From NCBI GenBank assembly GCA_025655635.1, contig JAHXIM010000286.1, positions 1 to 13,676 on the forward strand: DNA of 13,676 bases. Reading direction: 5' to 3'. This stretch comes from a gamma proteobacterium symbiont of Lucinoma myriamae (GTDB taxonomy: Bacteria > Pseudomonadota > Gammaproteobacteria > GRL18). This document shows, piece by piece, positions 7,228 through 13,676 of this stretch (its first letter is position 1; every line of letters begins with the position of its first letter). Below the pieces are notes generated by a model. It saw nothing but the letters and a program-made list of their open reading frames with translations, made no database searches and had not been told where the DNA came from. A program made the position numbers and the translations under genes.

Positions 7228-8816
7228 ACGAAGCCAATTCAGTACTCAGGGCATTTGTCTGGCTGATCCCTTTTTTACCCATGCTGGGTTCTTTACTCAT
7301 TGCCATCGGCTTTATCAGCGGCAAAAATCGTGGTGAAAGCGGTGAGTCACAAACCACATTGATTGCCAACGGTACAGCAATGCTGTCTTTATTGATTGTA
7401 CTGGCCGTTGATCTGCATGCCATAGTCATTGGCATTCCCGGTTATTTAAATCTGGCACAATGGTTCAGCAGTGGTGACTATCAGGTCAATCTGAGTTTTA
7501 ACCTGGATACCTTTGCTCTGGTTATGATGACTCTGGTGGCGCTTATTTCAGTATTGATGATCCGTTTTTCAGTCAACTATATGCACCGTGAAGCCGGTTA
7601 TCAGCGCTTTTTTATGATCATGAATTTGTTTATGGGTGCTATGCTGCTGATTGTCATGTCCGGCAATGTGGTATTAACATTTACCGGCTGGGAGCTGGCT
7701 GGCGTCAGCTCTTATTTATTAATTGCCTATGTCTATGACCGCCCCATTGCCACACAAAATGCGACACGGGTTTTTATCACCAACCGTATTGGTGATGCCG
7801 GTTTTATTATTGCTATTTTTCTGTCATTTCATTTACTCAATACCCTGGAATGGACAGAAATATTAAACAAAGCAGACACACTTAGCCCCTTAGGCAGTAA
7901 TATTTTAGCCGCTACTTTTCTCTTAGCAGCCATTGCAAAATCAGCTCAGGTACCTTTTGCTCCCTGGATCTCACGGGCATTAGAAGGACCGACACCCTCC
8001 AGTGCCATCTTTTATGGTTCTTTGATGGTTCATGCCGGTGTGTATTTAATGATCCGCCTACAGCCGGTACTGGAAAACTCCCCCATCATTATGAGCACGT
8101 TGGCATTTATTGGTCTGCTCACTGTCATCTATGGTGTTTTCAGTAATCTGGTACAGACTGATGTCAAAAGCAATTTAATTTTCTCCACCACGTCACAGGT
8201 CGGCCTGATGTTTTTCAGCTGCGGTATGGGCTGGTTTGAATTAGCCAGCTGGCATCTGGTTCTGCACGCCATGTGGCGCGCTTATCAATTTTTACATGCA
8301 CCGGCCATGATGCATCTGATGGTGCATAAAACACGTCCGGTCAACCCCATATTAAAACGTCAGGGCTGGTTATATACCGCCAGCTTGCAACGCTTCTGGC
8401 TTGATCCGATAGCTGACTGGCTATTAGTTAAGCCCATTAAGCGTATGGCTCATGATATTGAGCGTTTTGACGAAAAAGTGATTAATCGTTTAGTCGGTCT
8501 GCCTGAACAAACCAATGCCATTGCCTCAATAGCTGATTGGGAACAGCAAAAAAACCGTACACAAAGTGGAGCACAGACCAGTGCTGAAGAAAAAGAGCAA
8601 GTCACTCGAGGTTATGGTGTTGCCGGCAAGATGCTTGAAGGCCTTGCTGATATGCTGTTTTGGTTCGAAGAGCATCTGGTTCTTAAAAGCGGTGGTGAAG
8701 GACTGCTTAAATTACTCAATCTGATCGGTCATTATCTACTTCAGATTGAAGTATTACTCAGTCAGCCCCGTTATTTAATGTTGCTGATCATCGCCACATT
8801 TGTGGTCATTATATAA
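7224..8816 (+). CDS. NuoL-like subunit lacking the distal antiporter half (DabB-like)
   Basis: This is a 530-residue membrane protein. Its first 365 residues follow NuoL/NdhF: FTGWELAGVSSYLL with Glu157, NRIGDAGF with Asp191, AKSAQVPFAPW with Lys239, LEGPTPSSA at 253-261, DVKSNLIFSTTSQVG with Lys315, and HLVLHAMWRAYQF with Arg352 where NuoL has Lys. NuoL would continue with more transmembrane helices, including a GFFSKDEI motif. Here the sequence passes straight to a NuoL-like C-terminal loop (WLDPIADWLLVKPIKR, 392-407). A long polar, probably helical stretch follows to about 513, then a final hydrophobic anchor (518-530). E. coli NuoL has 613 residues. The start overlaps the dabA stop, with AGGAG seven bases upstream. 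DabB proteins are also NuoL/M-related, so this is the likeliest direct DabA partner (inference). Confidence 0.88.
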   Translation: MNEANSVLRAFVWLIPFLPMLGSLLIAIGFISGKNRGESGESQTTLIANGTAMLSLLIVLAVDLHAIVIGIPGYLNLAQWFSSGDYQVNLSFNLDTFALVMMTLVALISVLMIRFSVNYMHREAGYQRFFMIMNLFMGAMLLIVMSGNVVLTFTGWELAGVSSYLLIAYVYDRPIATQNATRVFITNRIGDAGFIIAIFLSFHLLNTLEWTEILNKADTLSPLGSNILAATFLLAAIAKSAQVPFAPWISRALEGPTPSSAIFYGSLMVHAGVYLMIRLQPVLENSPIIMSTLAFIGLLTVIYGVFSNLVQTDVKSNLIFSTTSQVGLMFFSCGMGWFELASWHLVLHAMWRAYQFLHAPAMMHLMVHKTRPVNPILKRQGWLYTASLQRFWLDPIADWLLVKPIKRMAHDIERFDEKVINRLVGLPEQTNAIASIADWEQQKNRTQSGAQTSAEEKEQVTRGYGVAGKMLEGLADMLFWFEEHLVLKSGGEGLLKLLNLIGHYLLQIEVLLSQPRYLMLLIIATFVVII

Positions 8817-8820
8817 GGAG
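8815..8820 (+). promoter_or_regulatory. Ribosome-binding site that sets the start of NuoM-like 2
   Basis: AAGGAG overlaps the TAA of the NuoL-like gene and sits 6 bases before ATG 8827. It argues against the in-frame ATG at 8800, which lies inside the previous gene and has no such site. Confidence 0.75.
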
Positions 8821-8826
8821 AGCCAG

Positions 8827-10344
8827 ATGACAATTACAGAAATTCATTGGGCTTCTCAGTCAGCCTACCCAATATTAACGACATTGCAGATAGTTCCTCT
8901 ACTGGGACTTATTGTGTTATACGGTTTTCGCAATTCCAAACAATTAATGACTATTGGTATTGCACTCACCCTGATTGAAATGCTGTTTGCTATCGATTTA
9001 TACCGCCATTTCGATCAAAACAATTCAGCCATGCAATTGAGTGAACAAGTCTCACTGCTGGCACCGTTTTCCTATCATGCTGCCGTTGACGGCATGAGTG
9101 TGTTATTTATTCTGTTAACGGGATTGTTAAGTGCTCTGGTCATGCTCTACGGCAGTATAATCCCCTTAGAGAGACCCAAGCATCTGCCCTTTATGGTACT
9201 CATTATTGAATCAACTTTGATGAGTTTGTTCACCACTGTTGATATGCTCTGGTTTGCTCTGATGTCATTTATTGAGCTGTCATTAATCAGCTATATGCTG
9301 CATCGCTGGGCAACCTCACCTGAGAGAGATCTGGCTTTAACCCGTTATTTGCAATTTATGTTAACCGGCCTTCTGCTTTTTGCTATTGGTATTTCAATGC
9401 TGGGCTGGAATTATACTCATGAAACCGGTAATGCCTGGACCTTTGATCTTTTTCTATTAAAAGATGTTGCTGTTAATGAAAATATCAGCTCAATTATCTT
9501 TTTCTTATTGTTTTATGGCTTAGCGGTACGCATCCCCATATTTCCTATGCACGGCTGGCTGCCTCTGGTAGCAGAACACGGCAGCGTTGCCCTGGCCCCA
9601 GTTTTCCTGCTGGGCTTAAAAGTCGGCATTTATGCCCTGATACGTTTTGTCTTACCCTTATTACCTGATGCTGTTATACAATGGCATGAATTTATTGTTA
9701 CCGTGGCTGTCGCCGGTGTTTTTTATGCGGCAGTCATGGCAATGATGCAGGTTAATTTACGGCGACTGCTGTCATTTGCCGTGGTGAGTCATACCAGTGT
9801 GCTTATTATCGGCCTCTTCAGCTTAAATCAAATTGCTTTTGAGGGTGGTATCATGCTGTCCATCAACTTTGGTCTGGCAACATCCGGCCTGTTATTTATG
9901 ACGGGTTTTGTATTCTGGCGTACGCAAACCATGCTGCTGCAAAAACTGGGCGGTTTATTTGATCACATCCCTCTGATCGGTATTACTTTTTTAATCTGCG
10001 GTTTAAGTATTGTCGGTATGCCCGGAACGCCGGGATTTGATTCAGCTCACCTTATTCTTGAAGCCTCTATTCATCGCTTTGGGGCGTTGATCACCATTGC
10101 CGCGGCTCTGGGCAATGTGGTCGCCGCAGGATTTTTACTCTGGGCATTTCAACGTGCCTTTTTATCACCTAAAATCGGTACCTGGAATCAAAAAGCCATC
10201 AACCCCGCCACTTTACATGAAAAAATTCTATCCGGAATAATTATTCTTACCTTATTGGTAACCGGATTTTATTCCGAGCCCTGGCTGGGTTTAATTGAAA
10301 ACTCTATGCATGGCCTGGGTGAACTTTACAGCCACCTGCACTAA
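8827..10344 (+). CDS. NuoM-like membrane subunit 2, with several proton-path residues lost
   Basis: This is a 505-residue polytopic protein of the antiporter-like family, with about 14 helices expected. The fold markers are intact: VRIPIFPMHGWLP at 234-246, LRRLLSFAVVSH at 311-322 and GMPGTPGF at 397-404. Against NuoM-like 1, Glu150 (TM5 type) and Lys265 (GLKVGIYALIR) remain. The TM7-type Lys is Arg235, the TM11-type His is Phe348, and the terminal Glu is Ala407, with a Glu412 a turn further on. It may therefore be a structural or altered-coupling subunit rather than a standard proton channel (inference). It follows the NuoL-like gene by 10 bases and precedes NuoM-like 3 by 15. An in-frame ATG at 8800 would add nine residues but is inside the upstream gene. 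Confidence 0.87.
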   Translation: MTITEIHWASQSAYPILTTLQIVPLLGLIVLYGFRNSKQLMTIGIALTLIEMLFAIDLYRHFDQNNSAMQLSEQVSLLAPFSYHAAVDGMSVLFILLTGLLSALVMLYGSIIPLERPKHLPFMVLIIESTLMSLFTTVDMLWFALMSFIELSLISYMLHRWATSPERDLALTRYLQFMLTGLLLFAIGISMLGWNYTHETGNAWTFDLFLLKDVAVNENISSIIFFLLFYGLAVRIPIFPMHGWLPLVAEHGSVALAPVFLLGLKVGIYALIRFVLPLLPDAVIQWHEFIVTVAVAGVFYAAVMAMMQVNLRRLLSFAVVSHTSVLIIGLFSLNQIAFEGGIMLSINFGLATSGLLFMTGFVFWRTQTMLLQKLGGLFDHIPLIGITFLICGLSIVGMPGTPGFDSAHLILEASIHRFGALITIAAALGNVVAAGFLLWAFQRAFLSPKIGTWNQKAINPATLHEKILSGIIILTLLVTGFYSEPWLGLIENSMHGLGELYSHLH

Positions 10345-10359
10345 TTTAAGGATATTCTG

Positions 10360-11880
10360 ATGATTGAAGCAACAAACACAGTGATAGCAAGCACTGATTC
10401 AACAATAGGATTCCCTATTCTCAGCCTGTTATTATTTATTTTACCCATTGCCGCTGGACTTATTTTACTTACGTCTGACCAATCCAAAGCTCGCTGGATA
10501 GCTTTATTGGGGGCAACTGGCAGTTTATTAATTTCGCTTGGCATTGTTATTAATTTTGACCAGACTAATGCCGGCTTTCAATTTGTTGAACGCCTCGCCT
10601 GGATGCCCGGCTTAAATATTGATTATATTGTCGGGATCGATGGCATTTCTGTGTTATTTTTACCACTTACCAGCCTGTTATTTATCGGTATTATCCTAGC
10701 TTCATGGAATAGTATTCGTACCATGCCAAGGCTCTTTTTTATCTTATTACTCCTGCTTGAGACCGCAACTTTAGGTATCTTTGTTTCACTCAATACCATT
10801 TTATTCTTCCTGTTTTGGGAGCTGACCTTAATCCCCATTTATTTTCTGATTATTTATTGGGGTATCGGCCCTAATCGACGCTATGCTGCGGTCAAGTACA
10901 CAATGGTCATGATGGCTGGTGGTGTGCCTTTACTTTTCGGCTTTATATTACTGGCCTTCAACCATGCCTATATGGGATCAGGTGACCTGGTTTTTGACTA
11001 TATCAGCCTGTTGAATAATCCTCTTCCGGCTGAGCTGCAAAACGGTATTTTCTTTTTATTATTACTGGGCTTTGCTTTTAAAGCACCTATTTTTCCTTTA
11101 CATACCTGGCTGCCGGCCATTGCAATGGAAGGGCCTGCCAGTATTGCCGCCATTATGACCGGGCTTAAATTAGGTGCTTATGGTCTGATCCGTTTTACTG
11201 TACCTCTGGCTCCAGATGCTGCACAAGAATTTCATTGGCTGCTGGCAGGACTGGGTATTACCGGAGTACTTTATGGTGCGGTGCTTGCCATCAGCCAAAC
11301 TAATTTACGTAAGATGCTGGCATTTTCCAGTGTCAGCCATGTCGGGCTGGTTATTTTAGGCATTGCTTCTTTTTCTACTCAGGGAATTCAGGGCGCTTTA
11401 TTTCAGTTATACAATTTTACCATTGTTGCCGGCGGTATTTTTATCCTTCTTGGCTTCCTGCACCATCGAACCGGTTCAACTGAGTTAGTAAGCCTGGGCG
11501 GTGTTGCCAAGACCATGCCTCTATTAGCCAGCTTTTTCTTTATTTTTGGTCTTGCAGGATTAGGAGTACCAGGTACCAATGGCTTTATTGCTGAAAACCT
11601 TATTTTAGTGAGCGCCTTAGAGACTCATACTGGTGCGGGTATTGCCGCTCTGGTGGGTATGGTTTTGGCTGCAGCCTACTTTCTCAATATTTATCAGCGT
11701 ACCTTTTTAGGACCGGTAAAAAATGATGTCATATCAACCGCAATGGATTTGCGTACCCGGGAATTACTGGTTACTCTGGGACTCTGTGTATTAATTATTG
11801 TATTCGGTATTTTTCCAAATATTATTCTGGATATTACCCGGGGGGCCAGTGAAGCATGGGTGACTTCTTTAGGTTCATAA
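10360..11880 (+). CDS. NuoM-like proton-conducting membrane subunit 3
   Basis: This is a 506-residue antiporter-like protein and the last gene of the operon. Glu154 lies in FLFWELTLIP, Lys241 in AFKAPIFPLHTWLP with His248, Lys270 in GLKLGAYGLIR, and Glu412 in GVPGTNGFIAEN. The TM11-type His of NuoM is replaced by Phe353 (LYNFTIVAGG), as in NuoM-like 2. LRKMLAFSSVSHVG at 316-329 is the conserved segment shared by all three NuoM-like neighbours. AAGGA lies seven bases before ATG 10360. With four of the five checked residues kept, it probably still conducts protons. A NuoM of ordinary Complex I is unlikely, since no other nuo gene is present. The reading frame ends about 20 bases before the operon terminator. 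Confidence 0.9.
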   Translation: MIEATNTVIASTDSTIGFPILSLLLFILPIAAGLILLTSDQSKARWIALLGATGSLLISLGIVINFDQTNAGFQFVERLAWMPGLNIDYIVGIDGISVLFLPLTSLLFIGIILASWNSIRTMPRLFFILLLLLETATLGIFVSLNTILFFLFWELTLIPIYFLIIYWGIGPNRRYAAVKYTMVMMAGGVPLLFGFILLAFNHAYMGSGDLVFDYISLLNNPLPAELQNGIFFLLLLGFAFKAPIFPLHTWLPAIAMEGPASIAAIMTGLKLGAYGLIRFTVPLAPDAAQEFHWLLAGLGITGVLYGAVLAISQTNLRKMLAFSSVSHVGLVILGIASFSTQGIQGALFQLYNFTIVAGGIFILLGFLHHRTGSTELVSLGGVAKTMPLLASFFFIFGLAGLGVPGTNGFIAENLILVSALETHTGAGIAALVGMVLAAAYFLNIYQRTFLGPVKNDVISTAMDLRTRELLVTLGLCVLIIVFGIFPNIILDITRGASEAWVTSLGS

Positions 11881-11901
11881 CTCTTGACTTTGGGAATAAC
11901 C

Positions 11902-11926
11902 TCCGGGAATAGTTATTATTCCCGGA
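11902..11926 (+). terminator. Stem-loop terminator after the DabA operon
   Basis: TCCGGGAATA and TATTCCCGGA form a perfect ten-base-pair stem around a GTTAT loop, followed on the plus strand by TTATAGTTCTT. An overlapping partner, GGGAATAAC at 11892-11900, could pair alternatively with the same right arm. The minus-strand gene on the far side stops at 11927, directly against the stem, so it may serve both convergent units. The T-tract is imperfect. Confidence 0.75.
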
Positions 11927-13019
11927 TTATAGTTCTTCCAGCAAGCGAAATCCCTGCTCATTACCCCGATAAGTAGGGAAATTATTGAAACGAATATAGG
12001 AGCGCAGAGTCTGATTGAACGAATTCCAACTGCCACCTCTTACAGCCATTGTTTTACCTTCTAAATCATTTTCATTAGCACAATATTCTTCCTGGCCATT
12101 GTAGCGTCTGGTATAGATAGAACAGGTCCATTCCCAGACATTACCAAATAAATCATGAACACCATATTTATTGGCATCAAAACTACCCACTTCGACTGTT
12201 TTGGCACTTTCCCAAAAATATCGACAACCATCACAGTTGGCATCACCCAGCCCCATTAAATCATTAAAACCCAATTGATTTATATATCCGGTACGTGCCG
12301 CATACTCCCACTCTAATTCAGTAGGCAAACGAAATGTTCTATCGGTTTTTTTACTGAGCCAGCGAGCATAGTCATTCGCATTGTGTAGTGATACATTAAT
12401 AACAGGCCGATTACCACGCCCCCATCCGGAATCATCAGGTTTTTTTCGTGAGGTTGCCCTGGCAAAGGCATCATATTGAGCAAAGGTGATTTCATATTTA
12501 CCAATGGCATAATCATTTTTAATAACAACTTTACGGGGTGGTTTTTGGTCTTCTGAACCATGATTACTTCCCATAACAAATGAGCCGGCAGGAATTGCAA
12601 CCATTTCTGGTATATCAGAAAGCTTAAGGGACTGCTTTTTTTGTCTGTTTTTTTTCGGCTGTTGTTTAGCAAGTGCTTTTTCAGTGCGTTTTAATAATCG
12701 TTTAGCATCCGTTTGATACTTGCTTTTGTTACTTGCTGTTTCAGTATAACTGCGCAGGTTATCAGCAGATTTTGCATATTTTCCATTGTAAAATAATGTC
12801 TTACCATAGAAGTAATAAAAGTCTTTATGTAGAGAAACTTTCATTTTCAATAATTTTTGAAAAGCTTTTTCTGCTTGAGAATAGTTTTTCTGATTATAAT
12901 ATTTTGAGGCTTGAGTAAGGTAATAATTAGCCTCTTGTGTAGAATTTTTGGCTATAGCATAAAGGCATTGCTGGCAGGAACAGGCCGGTAAACAAGGCAA
13001 GTTGAATAATTTTTCTCAT
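11927..13019 (-). CDS. TPR + SUMF1 (FGE-sulfatase) domain protein, probably exported; frameshifted near its N-terminus
   Basis: The uninterrupted body reads from about 13000 to 11927 (357 codons if begun at a TTG). It has two TPR-like repeats (about 22-92), a Lys/Gln-rich linker (104-124) and a SUMF1/FGE-sulfatase domain from about 131. The domain shows RLPTELEWEYAAR at 224-236, DLFGNVWEWT at 283-292, RGGSWNS at 321-327 and a terminal GFRLLEEL. The paired cysteines of true formylglycine-generating enzymes are absent after RGGSW. Other cysteines (256, 259, 293, 307) could form disulfides. A better start is ATG 13019-13017, preceded by AAAGG. It encodes a typical signal peptide (MRKIIQLALFTGLFLPAM, then PLCYSQ) but is one base out of frame, and dropping one A from the run at 12945-12949 joins them. 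It is either a real frameshift or a sequence error. The role is unknown, probably periplasmic. Confidence 0.8.
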
Positions 13020-13025
13020 TATAAG

Positions 13026-13030
13026 CCTTT
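13026..13030 (-). promoter_or_regulatory. Ribosome-binding site supporting start 13019 of the SUMF1-domain gene
   Basis: On the minus strand AAAGG lies six bases before ATG 13019-13017. No comparable site precedes the TTG at 13000, which favours the signal-peptide start. Confidence 0.55.
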
Positions 13031-13077
13031 TATTAATATTGTACTGATAGTTATACTAATAAAATATTCAATATAAA

Positions 13078-13587
13078 TTAATGACCTGAATCAAACAGAG
13101 TTTCAATAGAGTTTTTTCGTTGATTTCTTGGGGCTAATTTATATTCCATTTCTTTAGAATACGAATGATAAGATTTAATTGATTTTACCAGATAAGCTCG
13201 TATAGGTTCCTTAATACCTTTTAACTTTAAAGGCGGGGTTGGAATTACCGTGATCCGTTCTTTAATCATTTTATAAGTCGCATGGCTAATTAAAATACCA
13301 TCTCGTTTAGACAAATGTTCCAATCGGTTCGCGATATTGACATTGTCACCAATTAATGTGAAATCTCTTCTTGAATGACGACTGCCGATATCTCCACGAA
13401 TGACATGACCTGAATGTATGCCAATACGCATATGAACATCTAAGCCAGTTGTCTTACGTAGTTCGGGTAGCGCTTTTAGCATTGCGGCTGCCGCACAAAC
13501 AGAGCGAAAAGCACCATTTTCCTGATCATCAAATGAGGCAAGTATTCCATCACCAATAAATTTATCAATAGTCGCGTCAAAAAGCAT
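13078..13587 (-). pseudogene. Class III adenylate/guanylate cyclase, 5' end removed by an insertion sequence
   Basis: The surviving 169 codons encode the C-terminal two-thirds of a class III cyclase domain, which makes cyclic nucleotides from NTPs. Counting from 13587, they show TIDKFIGDG with the second metal Asp at 13, MRIGIHSGHVIRGDIGS at 54-69, and TLIGDNVNIANRL at 77-89 with the catalytic Asn84 and Arg88, then the usual LKLKGIKEPI end. The part with the first metal-binding Asp (FADxRGFT type) and any sensor domain is missing. The frame continues from 13587 only a short way into the insertion-sequence end before a TGA. The fragment lies 58 bases upstream of the SUMF1-domain gene on the same strand, so the two were probably co-transcribed. 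It is almost certainly inactive as a cyclase here. Confidence 0.85.
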
Positions 13588-13676
13588 TGTACTGGTCAAG
13601 TCCAACCGGACACTTTTTTTAGAGAATTTTCATAGTTAATTGGTGACTGATCACCATTCGCTGTATGCAGCCTTTC
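13588..13676 (-). mobile_element. Right end of an IS3-family insertion sequence (continues past the window)
   Basis: The element begins TGTACTGGTCAAG at 13588, exactly where cyclase similarity stops, and runs off the right edge. A TG terminus fits the family, and the transposase stop codon lies inside the presumed terminal repeat. The other end and any target duplication are outside the window, so the subgroup cannot be set. A TGGTGA-CTGA-TCACCA hairpin lies at 13641-13656, within coding sequence. Transcription of the transposase points towards the cyclase remnant and the SUMF1-domain gene. Confidence 0.7.
13596..13676 (-). CDS. IS3-family transposase OrfB, C-terminal end only
   Basis: The final 26 codons and a TGA at 13598-13596 are visible; the rest lies beyond the window. 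The peptide has RLHTANGDQSPINYEN, which matches the usual end of IS3-family OrfB (RxHSxxGxxSPxxFE), then KKVSGWT. OrfB carries the DDE integrase core, which is not in view. The gene may be complete outside the window; this cannot be judged here. Confidence 0.72.
   Translation of the reverse strand, partial: ERLHTANGDQSPINYENSLKKVSGWT

Noticed and set aside
8800..8826. Upstream ATG at 8800 for NuoM-like 2
   Set aside because: It lies inside the NuoL-like coding region without a ribosome-binding site. ATG 8827 has AAGGAG six bases upstream.
2323..11880. A nuo (Complex I) operon or an Mrp antiporter operon
   Set aside because: Four antiporter-like subunits are present, but none of the NADH, iron-sulfur, quinone-site or small subunits of Complex I and none of the small Mrp subunits. 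DabA sits inside the set.
12733..12918. Plus-strand open frame opposite the TPR region
   Set aside because: AT-rich, without motifs, and opposite a coding region with recognisable TPR pattern.
13078..13605. An intact short cyclase starting at a TTG at 13605
   Set aside because: The first six residues come from the insertion-sequence terminal repeat, and the domain lacks its first metal-binding half, so it is a truncated remnant.

Overview
The window looks like part of a gammaproteobacterial chromosome. The best evidence is a topoisomerase IV subunit B (parE) that follows the E. coli protein almost motif for motif. The DabA cluster suggests an autotroph that concentrates inorganic carbon, possibly a sulfur oxidiser. 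That last point is inference, because no Rubisco, carboxysome or sulfur-oxidation gene lies in the window.

Layout. Positions 1-206 hold no convincing gene, only a run of short stem-loops. parE occupies 207-2111 on the minus strand. A 211-base divergent spacer carries a plausible plus-strand promoter with a TTAAAC-N4-GTTTAA palindrome over its -10 element. From 2323 to 11880 five tightly packed plus-strand genes form one evident operon: NuoM-like 1, a 1126-residue DabA (DUF2309/UPF0753), a shortened NuoL-like subunit, a degenerate NuoM-like 2, and NuoM-like 3. A strong stem-loop at 11902-11926 ends the operon.

The right end is minus-strand and damaged. A TPR plus SUMF1-domain protein has its signal peptide out of frame with its body. 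Upstream of it lies the 3' two-thirds of a class III nucleotide cyclase gene. That fragment is cut at 13587/13588 by the end of an IS3-family insertion sequence, whose orfB 3' end runs off the window.

How the genes work together. DabA is the peripheral, zinc-binding, beta-carbonic-anhydrase-like subunit of the DAB/DAC inorganic-carbon accumulation system. It normally pairs with one NuoL/M-type membrane protein, DabB. Here it sits among four such subunits that differ in how many proton-pathway residues they keep. NuoM-like 1 keeps all five residues checked, NuoM-like 3 keeps four, and NuoM-like 2 keeps two. The NuoL-like subunit appears to lack its distal antiporter half but keeps a NuoL-type C-terminal arm and a final anchor helix. 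No other Complex I or Mrp subunit is present. I read this as an elaborated, multi-module DAC in which several proton channels may drive one DabA. It is the most interesting system in the window.
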